This document shows, one piece after another, positions 20,149 to 30,955 of a stretch of DNA of 64,000 nucleotides. Both the position numbers and the translations under genes were made by a program. Every line of letters begins with the position of its first letter. Position 1 is the stretch's first letter. Source of the stretch: Lacrimispora xylanisolvens (GTDB lineage: Bacteria; Bacillota; Clostridia; Lachnospirales; Lachnospiraceae); contig CP070896.1 in NCBI GenBank assembly GCA_017084465.1, positions 4,763,501 through 4,827,500 on the forward strand, in the 5' to 3' direction. The notes under the pieces are model-generated. The model made no database searches, was not told where the DNA came from, and saw only the letters and a program-made list of their open reading frames with translations.

Positions 20149-20922
20149 ATGTACTCGGTAGTAGTGATAGATGATAATAAAATAGCAGTAACAGCAATTG
20201 TGAAAGCCACCAACTGGGAAGCATTTCATTGTCAGGTGACAGGAGTGGCTTATGACGGGATTGCAGGTCTGGAACTGATTCATAAAAAGAATCCGGATAT
20301 TGTAATCATCGACATACAGATGCCGGGATTTAACGGGCTGGATATTATAGAAAAGATCAAGCAGCAAAGACAGGACATGCAGTTTATTATTATATCCGGA
20401 TACAATCAGTTTGAGTATGCGCAGCGGGCGATCCGGTATGGGGCCAGCGATTTTCTCTTAAAACCGGTGATGACGGAAGAGATGGAACAGGCGCTTGAAA
20501 AGGCAGTAGGAGCACTTATGAAGAAAGAACGGTTTGCAGCAGAAAAAACGCCGGATACCCTGGAGGAGCGGATCCGTTTTATCAGACAGAAAAGCCAGGA
20601 GTATTCAACCGCAGTTTCAGAGGCACTGGATTACGTAGATAAGCATATTAATCATAATATTTCTCTGGGAAATATTTGTCGGGAGCTGTTAATATCCACC
20701 TCTTATTTCAGTAAATGTTTTAAAAAAGAGACAGGGGTTGGATTTGTCAATTACGTCACCATGGTAAAAATGGAAAATGCCAGAATTCTTCTTAAGAACC
20801 CACAGAACCGGGTGAATGAGGTGGCACATATGCTGGGATACCGGGATTACTCCTACTTTTTCCAGGTGTTTAAAAAACAATTCGGCTATGCACCTAGTGA
20901 TATCAAACTTTACAGTAAGTGA
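20149..20922 (+). CDS. YesN-type response regulator with AraC DNA-binding domain
   Basis: A 257-residue protein. The receiver domain (1-120) shows VVVIDDNK, the phospho-acceptor Asp in IVIIDIQMPGFNGLD, and the conserved Lys in FLLKPV. The C-terminus has two AraC helix-turn-helix units (ICRELLISTSYFSKCFKKETG and AHMLGYRDYSYFFQVFKKQFG). The start at 20149 has a GGGGAGGGGG site. Partner of the kinase just upstream; it is expected to activate locus 1 and the esterase gene that follows. Confidence 0.93.
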   Translation: MYSVVVIDDNKIAVTAIVKATNWEAFHCQVTGVAYDGIAGLELIHKKNPDIVIIDIQMPGFNGLDIIEKIKQQRQDMQFIIISGYNQFEYAQRAIRYGASDFLLKPVMTEEMEQALEKAVGALMKKERFAAEKTPDTLEERIRFIRQKSQEYSTAVSEALDYVDKHINHNISLGNICRELLISTSYFSKCFKKETGVGFVNYVTMVKMENARILLKNPQNRVNEVAHMLGYRDYSYFFQVFKKQFGYAPSDIKLYSK

Positions 20923-20939
20923 GAAAAAAGGAGATTTCA

Positions 20940-22061
20940 ATGAATATGCCTGAAAATAAAAGAAATATACCCTCTGTTCTGACTTGCATGGATGGAACAG
21001 AGGTGACAGATTGGGAAATTTGGATGACAAAACGCAGACCAGAGCTGCTTGAGCTGTTTAAGAACGAGGAATACGGTCGTTTGCCAGATGTAAGCGATAT
21101 GGAACTTCATATCCGGGTTGCTGATTCCAGGCAGTCTGAGGAGATTCTTCAGGGTAGGGCGGTGAGAAAAACTGTGGAGGTTTTAGCTGTCCGCAAGGGA
21201 ATTCATTTTAGCTTCTGTTTCGTTGTATTCATTCCTACAGGTGCCATAAAGCCAGTGCCTGCATTTGTGACCGTATGCAATCGCGGGATCAAGGACAGTG
21301 ACCCTGCAAGACATTTTTTAAGCCCCTTTTATCCGGTTGAGACCATAATTTCCAGAGGATATGCCTGTGCTGCCTTTCGTACCCAGGAGGTCTCCCCTGA
21401 TTATGAGGAAGGCTTTACAACTGGATTTTCAAGACTGTTTCCTGAGTATGTAACCAACAGGCCTGACGATGCATGGGGGGCAATCACTGCCTGGTCCTGG
21501 GCAGCAAGCCGGATCATGGATTACTTTGAAACAGAGCCTTTGATCGATGAGAGAAGAGTGGCACTGGTGGGACACTCCAGGGGCGGGAAAACGGCTCTTT
21601 GTGGGGCTGCCCAGGACGAACGCTTTGCTATGGCTGTCAGCAGCTGTGCAGGAAACAGCGGAGATGCGCTGTCCAGAGGAGCAAAGGGGGAGAGGATTAA
21701 AGATATTTTAACCCGCTTTCCATACTGGTTTAGTAAGAATTATCAAAAGTACATAGATAAAGAAGAAACACTTCCTTTTGACCAGCATATGCTGCTGGGG
21801 CTAATCGCCCCAAGGCTGATCTATACCTCTTCCAAGACCTTTGATAAATGGGCAGACCCGGAGGGGCAGTTTGAATCTCTGGTGCAGGCAGACCCGGTAT
21901 ATCGCCTGTTTGGAATTGAGGGACTGGAGACCAATAAAAAGCCTTTGCCAGAGCAGCCGCTTTATCAGGGAAGGATCGGGCATCATTATAAGACAGGAGA
22001 TCACGATATGGATGAATATGACTGGAATTGTTATTTAAATTATGCGGATATTCATCTTTAA
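20940..22061 (+). CDS. CE15-like glucuronoyl esterase, probably cytoplasmic
   Basis: A 373-residue alpha/beta hydrolase. The nucleophile elbow GHSRGGKTAL (Ser near residue 210) matches the G-x-S-R-x-G-K motif of CE15 4-O-methyl-glucuronoyl methylesterases. A C-terminal His lies in GHHYKTGDHDM, and NRPDDAWGAITAWSWAASRIMDYF is also typical. There is no signal peptide, so it should act inside the cell on imported glucuronoyl esters. The ATG at 20940 has AAAAAGGAG in front; an in-frame GTG at 20919 overlaps the previous gene and is less likely. Other serine esterase functions remain possible. Confidence 0.82.
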   Translation: MNMPENKRNIPSVLTCMDGTEVTDWEIWMTKRRPELLELFKNEEYGRLPDVSDMELHIRVADSRQSEEILQGRAVRKTVEVLAVRKGIHFSFCFVVFIPTGAIKPVPAFVTVCNRGIKDSDPARHFLSPFYPVETIISRGYACAAFRTQEVSPDYEEGFTTGFSRLFPEYVTNRPDDAWGAITAWSWAASRIMDYFETEPLIDERRVALVGHSRGGKTALCGAAQDERFAMAVSSCAGNSGDALSRGAKGERIKDILTRFPYWFSKNYQKYIDKEETLPFDQHMLLGLIAPRLIYTSSKTFDKWADPEGQFESLVQADPVYRLFGIEGLETNKKPLPEQPLYQGRIGHHYKTGDHDMDEYDWNCYLNYADIHL

Positions 22062-22089
22062 TAAGCAGCAAATAAAAAAATATTACATA

Positions 22090-22138
22090 CAAAACAGGAT
22101 GATAATCTGATTTTGAGGATTTTCATCCTGTTTTGTGG
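22090..22138 (+). terminator. Terminator after the CE15 gene
   Basis: CAAAACAGGATGA pairs perfectly with TCATCCTGTTTTG (13 bp) across a 20-base loop. U-rich flanks on both strands. Confidence 0.75.
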
Positions 22139-22288
22139 ATGATAAGAAAACTCATAAATTAGATTGAGAAAAACGATATTATAAGTATGACACAATGTTT
22201 AATTAAATAAATTTATTCTGATTATAAAACAATTATATAAATTATTTGTAAAGTAAAGTAACAAAAAAGTCGCCTTAATGGAGGAAAT

Positions 22289-22537
22289 ATGAAATATAAG
22301 GAAAAAAGTGGTGCAGTTACAATTATAGGGGAAAATGTTTTACCTGTTAAAGTTTGTGATATAAAAAATGGCAGACCTAAAGTTAAACGATCAGAAACAG
22401 AGGATTATTATGAGTTTATACTTATCTATTCACTATTTCATCGAGTTAAAAAAAATATGATAAAAAAACGCTTAAAGAGATCAAATAGTTTTTTACGGCA
22501 ATGGCTTTCTGCTTCAGCAGGAGGCTGTTTTTTGTAA
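22289..22537 (+). CDS. Possible small protein of 82 residues, unknown
   Basis: A strong GGAGG site sits five bases before the ATG. The first half (MKYKEKSGAVTIIGENVL...) is mixed; the second half is very basic (RVKKNMIKKRLKRSNSFLR). No family is recognised. It lies isolated in an AT-rich gap between two terminators. The basic C-terminal half may be read-through of non-coding DNA. Could be a small real gene, a degraded remnant or chance. Confidence 0.35.
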   Translation: MKYKEKSGAVTIIGENVLPVKVCDIKNGRPKVKRSETEDYYEFILIYSLFHRVKKNMIKKRLKRSNSFLRQWLSASAGGCFL

Positions 22538-22546
22538 TGCGGATTA

Positions 22547-22584
22547 TGCCCCACGATTCAATCTCTAAAAAGTGGGGCAGTTTT
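22547..22584 (+). terminator. Terminator upstream of sugar locus 2
   Basis: TGCCCCAC pairs with GTGGGGCA, 17-base loop, followed by GTTTT. Confidence 0.75.
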
Positions 22585-22600
22585 GCTCTGATTATGATGG

Positions 22601-22629
22601 TTAACCCAAAGACTCCCTTCTACTATAAT
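22601..22629 (+). promoter_or_regulatory. Probable promoter of sugar locus 2
   Basis: TATAAT at 22624-22629 with a weak TTAACC box 17 bp upstream. A poor -35 fits a promoter that needs an activator such as the YesN protein encoded downstream. Confidence 0.45.
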
Positions 22630-22667
22630 AGTATTACTAAAGTAAGAAGCAGGAGGAAATGTGGACT

Positions 22668-23600
22668 ATGAGATCATTACCATCTGGAAAAACTCCAAGA
22701 AGCACGGTCCAGAGCCGCAGATTGTTCTATTGCATTCTACCATTTATCATTCTATGTTTTCTATTTTCTTATTTCCCGCTTTATGGCTGGATTTACGCAT
22801 TTTTTGACTACAAGCCTCCGTTAAAGCTGTCACAATGTGACTTTGTTGGCTGGAAATGGTTCAAGACCCTGTTTGCTAACAAGACGCAGATCGGGCAGAT
22901 GATACAGGTTATGAAAAATACCTTTGCAATGAGTCTTCTTGGTATTGCAACTTCTATTCTGCCCATGGGATTTGCAGTTTTTCTAAACGAAATACAATGC
23001 AAGTGGTTTAAAAATCTGGTTCAGACGCTGACAACTCTGCCGAATTTCATCAGCTGGGTGCTAGTATACTCGGTGGCGTTTTGCCTGTTTACTGACAGCG
23101 GAATGATCAATAACTTTTTGTTTAGCCACGGTATGATTCAGGCACCGGTTAAATTTCTTGACAGTGATGCCCATACGTATCTATGGATGACGATGTGGAA
23201 TCTTTGGAAGGGGCTTGGCTGGGGAGCCATCATGTATCTGGCTGCAATTGCAGGGATTGACCCCGAGCTTTACGATGCGGCCCGTGTGGATGGAGCCAAT
23301 CGGTTCCAGCTGATGAAACGCATTACGGTTCCATGTCTGCTTCCCACGTTCTTTGTATTGTTAATGCTGTCAATCGCCAATTTTTTAAATAACGGTATGG
23401 ACCAGTATTACGTATTTCAGAATTCTTTTAATAAGACACATATCCAGGTACTGGATCTTTACGTATATAACGTGGGTATGACAGGCAGCAGCTTATCACT
23501 GGCAACTGCCATCAGTATGCTTAAGAGTCTGGTCAGTGTCACCCTGCTGCTTACTGTGAATTTTGTTTCCAAAAAAACCAGAGGTGAGGCCATTATTTAG
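22668..23600 (+). CDS. ABC transporter permease, LplB-like
   Basis: About 310 residues with six helices. It opens with ILPFIILCFLFSYFPLYGWIYAFFDYKP, characteristic of LplB-family permeases of the aldouronate/oligosaccharide type, and has the EAA loop YDAARVDGANRFQLMKRITVP. Two starts are possible: ATG 22659 lies only 2 bases from AGGAGG, and ATG 22668 lies 11 bases away; the second is chosen. It works with the YtcP-like permease and the large binding protein that follow. Confidence 0.9.
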   Translation: MRSLPSGKTPRSTVQSRRLFYCILPFIILCFLFSYFPLYGWIYAFFDYKPPLKLSQCDFVGWKWFKTLFANKTQIGQMIQVMKNTFAMSLLGIATSILPMGFAVFLNEIQCKWFKNLVQTLTTLPNFISWVLVYSVAFCLFTDSGMINNFLFSHGMIQAPVKFLDSDAHTYLWMTMWNLWKGLGWGAIMYLAAIAGIDPELYDAARVDGANRFQLMKRITVPCLLPTFFVLLMLSIANFLNNGMDQYYVFQNSFNKTHIQVLDLYVYNVGMTGSSLSLATAISMLKSLVSVTLLLTVNFVSKKTRGEAII

Positions 23601-23612
23601 GAGGGAAGAGCC

Positions 23613-24503
23613 GTGACAGTAAGAGAAAGAATTTTTCACATCGTCAATTATCTGATGTTCGGAATCATCACACTGATTTGTGCATATCCGTTTTATTACA
23701 TGATTATCAATACCATCAGCGCCAATGATTTAAGTGCCAACGGATTCATTAATTTCCTGCCAAAAGGATTCCATCTGGAGAACTACAAACAGGTGCTGGG
23801 GCTGCGTGGACTTTCTGCAGCTGCTGTGGTTTCTGTTGCCAGGACGATTTTAGGAACTGCATGTACCGTGTTCGCCTCGGCATATTTAGGCTTTCTGTTT
23901 ACACAGGAGAAAATGTGGCACCGGAAATTCTGGTATCGTTTTTTTGTGATTACCATGTACTTTAATGCAGGTCTGATTCCCATGTTTATTACCATGAAGA
24001 CACTCCATCTGACCAATTCATTCTGGGTGTATGTGATCCCCACCATCATACAGCCGTTCTATATTATACTGGTTAAAACTTATATTGAGTCAATTCCAAA
24101 ATCTCTGCAGGAAGCAGCGGAAATTGACGGGGCTGGGATCCTTACTGTTTTTGCAAAAATTATTCTGCCAGCAGCTCAGCCGATTATGGCAACTGTGGCC
24201 ATTTTTGCAGCGGTTTCCCAATGGAATTCGTTTCAGGATACGCTAATCTATGTAACGGATCAAAGATTGTATTCTCTGCAGTATCTGTTATATACATACA
24301 TTAATCAGGCCAGTTCCCTGGCGGCAATGGTGAGAAGCGGAGGGACAGGTGCAATCAGCGGGGCAGTTCTTGCCAGCAGGCAGACGCCATCCTCCATACG
24401 AATGACGGTTTCGGTAATTGTGGTGCTTCCGATTTTATTTATTTATCCCATATTCCAAAGGTTTTTTGTAAAAGGAATTATGATTGGTTCTATAAAAGGT
24501 TAA
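23613..24503 (+). CDS. ABC transporter permease, YtcP-like
   Basis: A 296-residue membrane protein starting at GTG with AGGAGGG eight bases ahead. Features are the MalG-superfamily EAA loop QEAAEIDGAGILTVFAKIILP and the ending RFFVKGIMIGSIKG, typical of YtcP proteins paired with LplB. Forms the heterodimeric channel with the preceding subunit. The gap of 12 bp to that gene and 14 bp to the next supports one operon. Confidence 0.92.
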   Translation: MTVRERIFHIVNYLMFGIITLICAYPFYYMIINTISANDLSANGFINFLPKGFHLENYKQVLGLRGLSAAAVVSVARTILGTACTVFASAYLGFLFTQEKMWHRKFWYRFFVITMYFNAGLIPMFITMKTLHLTNSFWVYVIPTIIQPFYIILVKTYIESIPKSLQEAAEIDGAGILTVFAKIILPAAQPIMATVAIFAAVSQWNSFQDTLIYVTDQRLYSLQYLLYTYINQASSLAAMVRSGGTGAISGAVLASRQTPSSIRMTVSVIVVLPILFIYPIFQRFFVKGIMIGSIKG

Positions 24504-24517
24504 GGAGGAGAGGTAAG

Positions 24518-26275
24518 ATGAGAAAGAAACAGATCAGTGTGATCCTGTGTGCAGTCCTGGCTGTCATCGCTGTATTAGCTGGGTGCAAAAAAGAGGCGTC
24601 TGTAGAAAATACGACAGGCAACAGCAGCTATGATAAATTAATTACAGTGGATGTATTTGATACGCTTGCAAATTATCAGGGAATCCAGAGCGGATGGTTT
24701 GCAAAAGTTGTAAAAGATAAATTCAATATGGAATTAAATATCATTGCTCCCAATGTGGCAGGCGGGGGAGATACCTTGTTCCAGACACGTTCCGCAGCTG
24801 GCAATTTAGGAGATTTAATAATTACTAAAACCGAGAGCGGCCGTTTTGAAAATATGGTAAAAGCCGGACTTTTAATGGATATGGCTCCGCTTTTAAAAGA
24901 TAAAATATATATAAAAATTATGAAGATGCAATTTTAAATATGAATAAGGGGTTGGTGAAGGAGGGCATTTATGCCATTCCCAGTGAAATTTCCAGTCAAT
25001 CCCCCAAAGTATCCGCAGAAGGAATTGAGCCGCTGGTGGCACCCTACCTTCGCTGGGACGGATACAAGGCAATCGGTTACCCTGAAATGAAAACACTGGA
25101 AGACATGATACCTGTGATGAAGCAGCTGCAGGAGCAGATACCTAAGAGTGATTCTGGTAAGAAAACTTATGCCCTTTCTCTGTTTAAGGATTGGGATGAC
25201 AGCATGATGGTGATTGCCAAGAATTATGCCTCTTTATATGGTTATCAGGAAATAGGGTTTGTAATGGAAAAATACGATGGAAGTGACTTCCAGAATATCG
25301 TTGATTCAGACAGTTATTATGTAAAAGCGCTGCATTTTCTCTTTAATGCCAATCAGGAAGGGCTGATCGATCCGGAATCCACAACTCAGAACTATGATAT
25401 TTTGTCGGATAAATACCGTGATGGACAGGTGCTTACCTCCTTATGGTCCTGGCAGGGGCAGAGCTACTATAATACACGGGAACGAAAGGAAGAAGGAAAA
25501 GGCATCATGCCTGCTTTCATTGAAGACATGGCACCTTATACCGATGGCTGTTATTCTATGGGGAACGGTAAGGCCGTTATTGCCATCGGCAGTCAGACGA
25601 AAGACCCGGAGCGCCTAGCAGATTTTATCGATTGGATGTATTCTCCGGAGGGAATGGAACTGTTAGGGCAGGCAAACGGCGCCGCAGGTCCCAAGGGACT
25701 GACCTGGGAGATGAAAGACGAAAAGGCAGTTTATACGGATTATGGCTGGAAGGCTCTTCCTAACAATGATGTGCCCGTGCCGGAAGAGTGGGGAGGCGGC
25801 AGCTGGAAGGACGGTGTGAGCGCTTTGAATTATAAACCGTTAGCATTGGTGGATACGGACCCACTGACGAATGAGCCTTATTTAACCACGATGTGGAGTT
25901 CTGTGCTTGAGATGAATGATACACCGCTGGATACTGACTGGCAGACGTATGCACAAGGGGCAAAAAACAACCATTGAATTACTGGAAAAGAAAGGAGCTC
26001 TTGCGGTAGCACCAGGCACTTCCTATATTCAGCCGAAGGAGAGCTCCGACATCACAACGCTGCGGGGACAGTGCAAGGCAGTAATTGTGGATGATTCCTG
26101 GAAAATGGTCTTTGCAGCAGATGAGGCCGAATTTGATTCTGCGTTACAGCATATGCAGGATACAGTGGGAGGTCTGGGCTATGATCGGGTGCTGGAAGTG
26201 GATTTAAAGAATGCAAAAGACCGGGCAGCTGCCAGAAAAACCGCAATGGATGAGTATAACCGGCGCAGCAATTAA
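24518..26275 (+). CDS. Large sugar ABC substrate-binding lipoprotein, LipO-like (two frameshifts)
   Basis: After repair, about 585 residues, longer than ordinary sugar-binding proteins and in the range of LipO/LplA partners of LplB-YtcP. Lipobox VLAGC (Cys23). Recognisable pieces are VKDKFNMELNIIAPN, GNLGDLIITKTESGRFENMVKAG, and a late SPEGMELLGQANGAAGPKG. Frame breaks: one A too few at 24902-24905 and one A too many at 25962-25967. Related systems import aldouronates or other acidic oligosaccharides; the ligand here is not known. Confidence 0.87.
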
Positions 26276-26283
26276 AAAATGGT

Positions 26284-27843
26284 TCACGGGGCGGACATTT
26301 TTATGTCTGCTCCGGTTTGCGTTCTCCGGTATTCTGCTGGGCTGATACCCGTATATTTCCTGAACTTTTTATGAAAATAATCCACATTTCCGTATCCCAC
26401 CAGTTGGGCGATTTCATAGACTTTATAACGATCGTCCATTAAAAGGCGCATTGAGTTTTCGATACGTATTTCATCTAACCAGGCGTTAAAACTCCTTCCT
26501 GTGGTTTTTGTGAAGACTTTTCCCAGATAGGAACTGTTGTAGCCAAACAGCTCTGCAATGATGCCCAGCTTTAAATTCTCCTTATAATTATTGCGGATAT
26601 ATTGAAGGATATTATCCAATATACTGTCCCGGGTGGGAGAGCCAATGGCATTCATACACATCTCAAACTGGAGAGCAAAGTAATCCAGAATTTCATAAAG
26701 ATAATATTTCTCTTCAATTGTGTTAATAATGGCTGCGTTATTAGGAAACATTGTTTCACGATTCCCATAAGCGTAAATACTGGATTTTACCTGTATCATA
26801 ATATCGGCCAGATAGTGTCTGATGCTGGATATTTCCAAGTCAGAGCAGTAGAAAACCTGACGGAGATGATCCAAAACTTCCAGCATCATACAGCGGTTCC
26901 CAGACTGTATGTAGTTGGAAATCTGTTGTGAATATGTATTTTCCGTATTAAAAACGGTTTCCTGAGACTGGAATCTGTGGGGGATATCTTTATAACACAG
27001 TACATGCTGGTTAAAACTGCAAAAGAAGCGCCTTTTCATAAGCTGCTGTGCATCATAGTAAGAAATATGAATTTGTTCAATGGAACAGACCGGACGCCCG
27101 TACGTAAGAAATAAGGCATCCAGTGGAGAACCTTTCTGGGGGTGGTTTATGTAGCGGTCTGCAAGTTCTTCAAATCGTTTAAGAGCAAAATCCCCCTTTA
27201 AAAGAATGACGTTATGGTTTTCAATCCGGATATAGTCCAGAGAATTGTGGTTATGGTTTGCCAGACGCAGGATTCCGGCAAAATCCCAGGTGGACTGTGA
27301 GCATTCCTGCTGATAGCTGGTATAGAGAACAACCTGATAAACAGAGGCTTCTAATTGCAGATCATGGCAGTCAGGCAGTGGGTAAGAGGCCTGATTACTA
27401 AGAATGTCATGTAAAATAGATTCTCTCGCCCGATTTCGGTACTGAACCAGCCTTTCTTGTTTTTTTTGCTCCTCTGTGAGAAGCGCTCTGGCGTTCAGCA
27501 CTGCTTTTTCCAGCTCTTCTTCGTCAATTGGTTTTGTGAGATAACTGGTAACGCCAAAGCTCATGGCTTCCTGGGCAAAAGTGAAATCTGAAAAAACCAC
27601 TGATAATGATAAATATACCAGCAAAGCCCTCCTCTTTTGCAATCCTCACTACTTCCAGCCCGCTTAAACGCGGCATGCGGATGTCCATCAGCACAATATC
27701 AGGCTTGAGTCTGCGGATCTGATTCAGAGTATCCTGACCATTTTTCCTTCGCCGCATATGGTAAAGCCAAGTAAGGACCAGTTTAGAAGGCAGCGAATGC
27801 CTTCTCTTACATCTATTTCATCATCAGCAATTAGAAGCTTCAT
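26284..27843 (-). CDS. YesN-type AraC response regulator (two frameshifts)
   Basis: After repair, about 519 residues. The N-terminus (MKLLIADDEIDVREG) is a receiver with phospho-acceptor Asp in DIVLMDIRMPRLSG and Lys in YLTKPIDEEE. A long middle region follows, then a C-terminal pair of AraC helix-turn-helix units (ELFGYNSSYLGKVFTKTTG and AQLVGYGNVDYFHKKFRKYTG). Frame breaks on the plus strand: one T too few at 27741-27745 and one A too many at 27591-27596. It lies convergent to locus 2 with 8 bp between stop codons, and 3 bp after its kinase gene. It probably activates locus 2. Confidence 0.9.
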
Positions 27844-27846
27844 AAT

Positions 27847-29650
27847 TTAAGTCCCTCCCATATATTTTTGTGCGGGTATTACCATTGTTACCAGGGTTCC
27901 CATTGATTTCTTTGATTTGATGTCCAGACCAAATTCAGATCCATAGTAAAGCTGGATTCTCTGATTGATATTATAAAGACCGATCCCGTGGGAAGAGTCG
28001 CAGGGGGGCTGACCGATCCCCAGGTTGATCTGCTCCAGTTCCTTTGCAGTCATTCCGCAGCCGTTATCAAATATCTGAATGCGCAGTTTTTCCTCTCTCA
28101 GGCAGATCTTCACAATGATTTTCCCGTTCTGTTCTACATCCTCCAGTCCATGAAGGAGTGCATTTTCAACAATTGGCTGTAAGAGCAGGGGGATAATCTG
28201 GTAATCCTGGAGATTTAATTCATGGTGTTTTTTCAGGAAATAATTGACCCGGTCATGAAATCTTAATTTCTGAATACCCAGGTAAGTCTCGATGTAATCC
28301 AGCTCCCCAGCAAGGGAAGTGACGGAAGTAGTGGTATTTTCCAATACATAGCGCATGGATTTACCTAAGAGTTTAATTCCATTTGCTACTTCTGTGTTGC
28401 CGGCTTTCAGTGAGCGCATGCGTATGGTTTCCAGTGTATTGTAAAGAAAGTGGGGATTGATCTGTGAAGAGAGCATTTTAAATTCCATTTGCTGCTGTTT
28501 ATTAATTAAGTCCTGAGTTTTAAGCTGCGCCTGATAAAATGAAGTCTCTTTTTTTAGAATCTCATGTATCATCAGCTTCAGATCAAAAAATACATCAGAG
28601 ATTTCATCTGTGCCGTGGAAACTGTCTGTAATTTCGTAGTCTCCCTGGCTGGCTTTGTGCATGCTTTCCCGAAGTGTAACAATACGGAGGCTGAAATAAT
28701 GAGAGAATACACAAATAAATACACTGGTTATAATGAGGACCATACTCAGTATTACGATATAAATGCCGGTAATCCGATTAAGATATGGATAACCTTCATA
28801 GCTTAAGGAGGCCATATAAAAGTTGTCCTCACAGTAGAACGCAGAGAGTGATGAAATGGTGCCGATGACGATTTCATTATCCAACTTAATATTCCCTGAA
28901 TACGTGCCAGTTCCTCCAGTATCATAACCGTATCCCTCTAGTCCGGCAGTTTTTGCCTGCTTGTCACTGGTATAGAATATGCCTTCGTTATTAAGCCATA
29001 TGACGGTATGCATGGAACTGTTTTCAATGCGGTTTCGGATATGATTGCTGCTGACTGTAAGCTTTAAAATGGCATAGCTGTGATTCTTTGGCAGAAAGAT
29101 GCGGGTATATAGGCATAGATTTTGCGTCTCCGTACCATATCGCTTGCTTTTCTCCAGTTCCTCTGTCCAAAAAGGGGTCACGGAGGAACAGGCACGCTTA
29201 AACCATGGTTGTTTCTGGTTGGTGTCCGTAAAGGGATGAATGTGCGTGCTGTCTGCAATGGTGGGATTCCAGGTATACACGTCAATGCTGCGGAGTGAGG
29301 CGTCACCAGAAAGAAGTGTTTCAATCCCATTATAAGCATGAATAGCTGTCCTGCTTTCGTCTGGAGTAGAGTATTGTGTACTTAGCAGTTTGATTAAGTT
29401 CTGGTCAGAGACCAGTGTCTGGGACTTGTTGTAGATATTTCCTGTCAGATCAAGGATTAGGGATTTTATACGGAGATTATCGGAATAAGTCTGCTTGGAA
29501 TAGTGATCGAACAACTGGGCTCGGGTATGGCAGATCAGATAACCGCCAACCGTTGTAACCGGAATAAAAAATGGCAATAAAAAAGAACAGATACAGTTGC
29601 TTCTGTACCCTCACCTTAGTAAAAATATCCATAAACCGCTTCCCTGTCAT
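27847..29650 (-). CDS. YesM-type sensor histidine kinase (one frameshift)
   Basis: After repair, about 600 residues. It has an N-terminal transmembrane helix (LYLFFFIAIFIPVTTVGGYLI), an extracellular sensor with mixed alpha/beta character, a second helix (YIVILSMVLIITSVFICVF), HAMP, QINPHFLYNTLETIRM with the phospho-accepting His, and a HATPase domain (IVENALLHGLE, DNGCGM). The frame breaks in the six-A run at 29566-29571 (plus strand), so the signal helix and the sensor are in different frames. Start uncertain among a TTG at 29659, ATG at 29650 and ATG at 29632. Partner of the adjacent response regulator. Confidence 0.9.
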
Positions 29651-29877
29651 ATACTCCAATCCTTTAACCCCTGCGATGTTTCTCCATTATTATATTATAA
29701 CGCTATTTGCCAGGAAAGAATAGAATATTGGGAAAAAATACAAATTGTTATATAAGTTATTTATTTATTTTACCTTCTGTTCTATAATGAAACTGTATTG
29801 GTTGCACGATTCTATAAACCAGGAAGAGGGATCAATCTGAAGAATAAATCTCATAATGCAGAATTGGAGAAATTATT

Positions 29878-30889
29878 ATGGTCAGGATTAAGGATATAGC
29901 AGAGTACGTGGGAGTCAGTACCACCACCGTTTCCAATGTGATACATGGAAAAGAACAGAGAGTTTCAGATAAAACCAGAAAAAGAATTGAAGAAGCAGTC
30001 AGTAAGATGGGATATGTGCCTAGTATGAGCGCCCTGATGCTGGCACAGGAACGGTCCGGTATTATTGGTGTGATCCTTCAGAATAAAGAAGAGGACAGCA
30101 GGCCTGCGCTGGCTGATCCTTATTATAGCGAACTGGTAGGATATCTGGATCAGTTTATTAAACTGAATCATCATTTCATGTTGATGATTACCGTACCGGA
30201 TGAAAAAGAAATTATCCGGCAGACCATAGCCTGGAATCTGGATGGTCTTATCGCCTGTAATCTTCAGGAAGATTTTCTTATAAGTCTTCATGAGCACTGT
30301 GAAAAGCCGATTGTATCCGTAGATACCTATATTAACAGAAAAAACAATTATATTAATATCATGACCGATGATTTTGATGGAGGTTATCAGATAGGGAAAT
30401 ATCTGACCTTAATGGGACATCGAAAGATTCTAATGCTGGCTGACAATGACCGGGGAGTAGACCATTACCGGTGGCTTTGGGTTTAAGAAAGCGCTGCGGG
30501 AAAGCGCAATAGAGGTTTTACAGAACCAGCACATCATCTTATCCCCCATCTATCAGGAGCGTATGGAACAGATAGAAAAGATGCTGCCATTGTTCCAACA
30601 GCACACGGCACTGTTTTTTGCATCGGATTTCTATGCGTTGGAAGCTTGTTCGGTTCTGCGGGATATGGGATTCCGGATTCCGGAAGACATCTCAGTAACT
30701 GGATTTGATGATCTTTTATATGCACGGTTGGCAAAACCCAGACTCACTACAATGCATCAAAGCATAGAAAAAAAAGGAGAGATGGCGGTTATGGCGCTGC
30801 TGAGCCTGATTAATCAGGAAGAAAGGCAGGAATGGATCCTTCCTGTTCAGCTTATTGAGCGGGAGTCCGTGAAACGCATTAAGCCTTAA
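29878..30889 (+). CDS. LacI-family transcriptional regulator (one frameshift)
   Basis: After repair, about 336 residues. The LacI helix-turn-helix (IKDIAEYVGVSTTTVSNVIHG) and hinge (KTRKRIEEAVSKMGYVPS) open the protein. A periplasmic-binding-protein-like sensor follows, with ISVTGFDDLLYARLAKPRLTT near the C-terminus. The frame breaks at the TTT at 30476-30478; two Ts give HYRWLGFKKALRES. It lies directly upstream of a sugar importer whose promoter is flanked by two identical perfect palindromes, the likely operators. Binds an imported or intermediate sugar; identity unknown. Confidence 0.92.
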
Positions 30890-30938
30890 TTGTAAAAAAG
30901 TGCACAAAATATAAATAGTATATTAAGCTAAATTGATG

Positions 30939-30952
30939 GTTATGCGCATAAC
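30939..30952 (+). promoter_or_regulatory. LacI-type operator, upstream copy
   Basis: Perfect palindrome GTTATGCGCATAAC with the central CG typical of LacI-family sites. It sits just upstream of the -35 box of sugar locus 3. Confidence 0.8.
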
Positions 30953-30955
30953 TTA

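Noticed and set aside
26291..26310. Hairpin at the end of the response regulator as terminator
   Set aside because: GCGGACAT/ATGTCTGC forms a stem, but no T-run follows on either strand and it lies inside the coding end.
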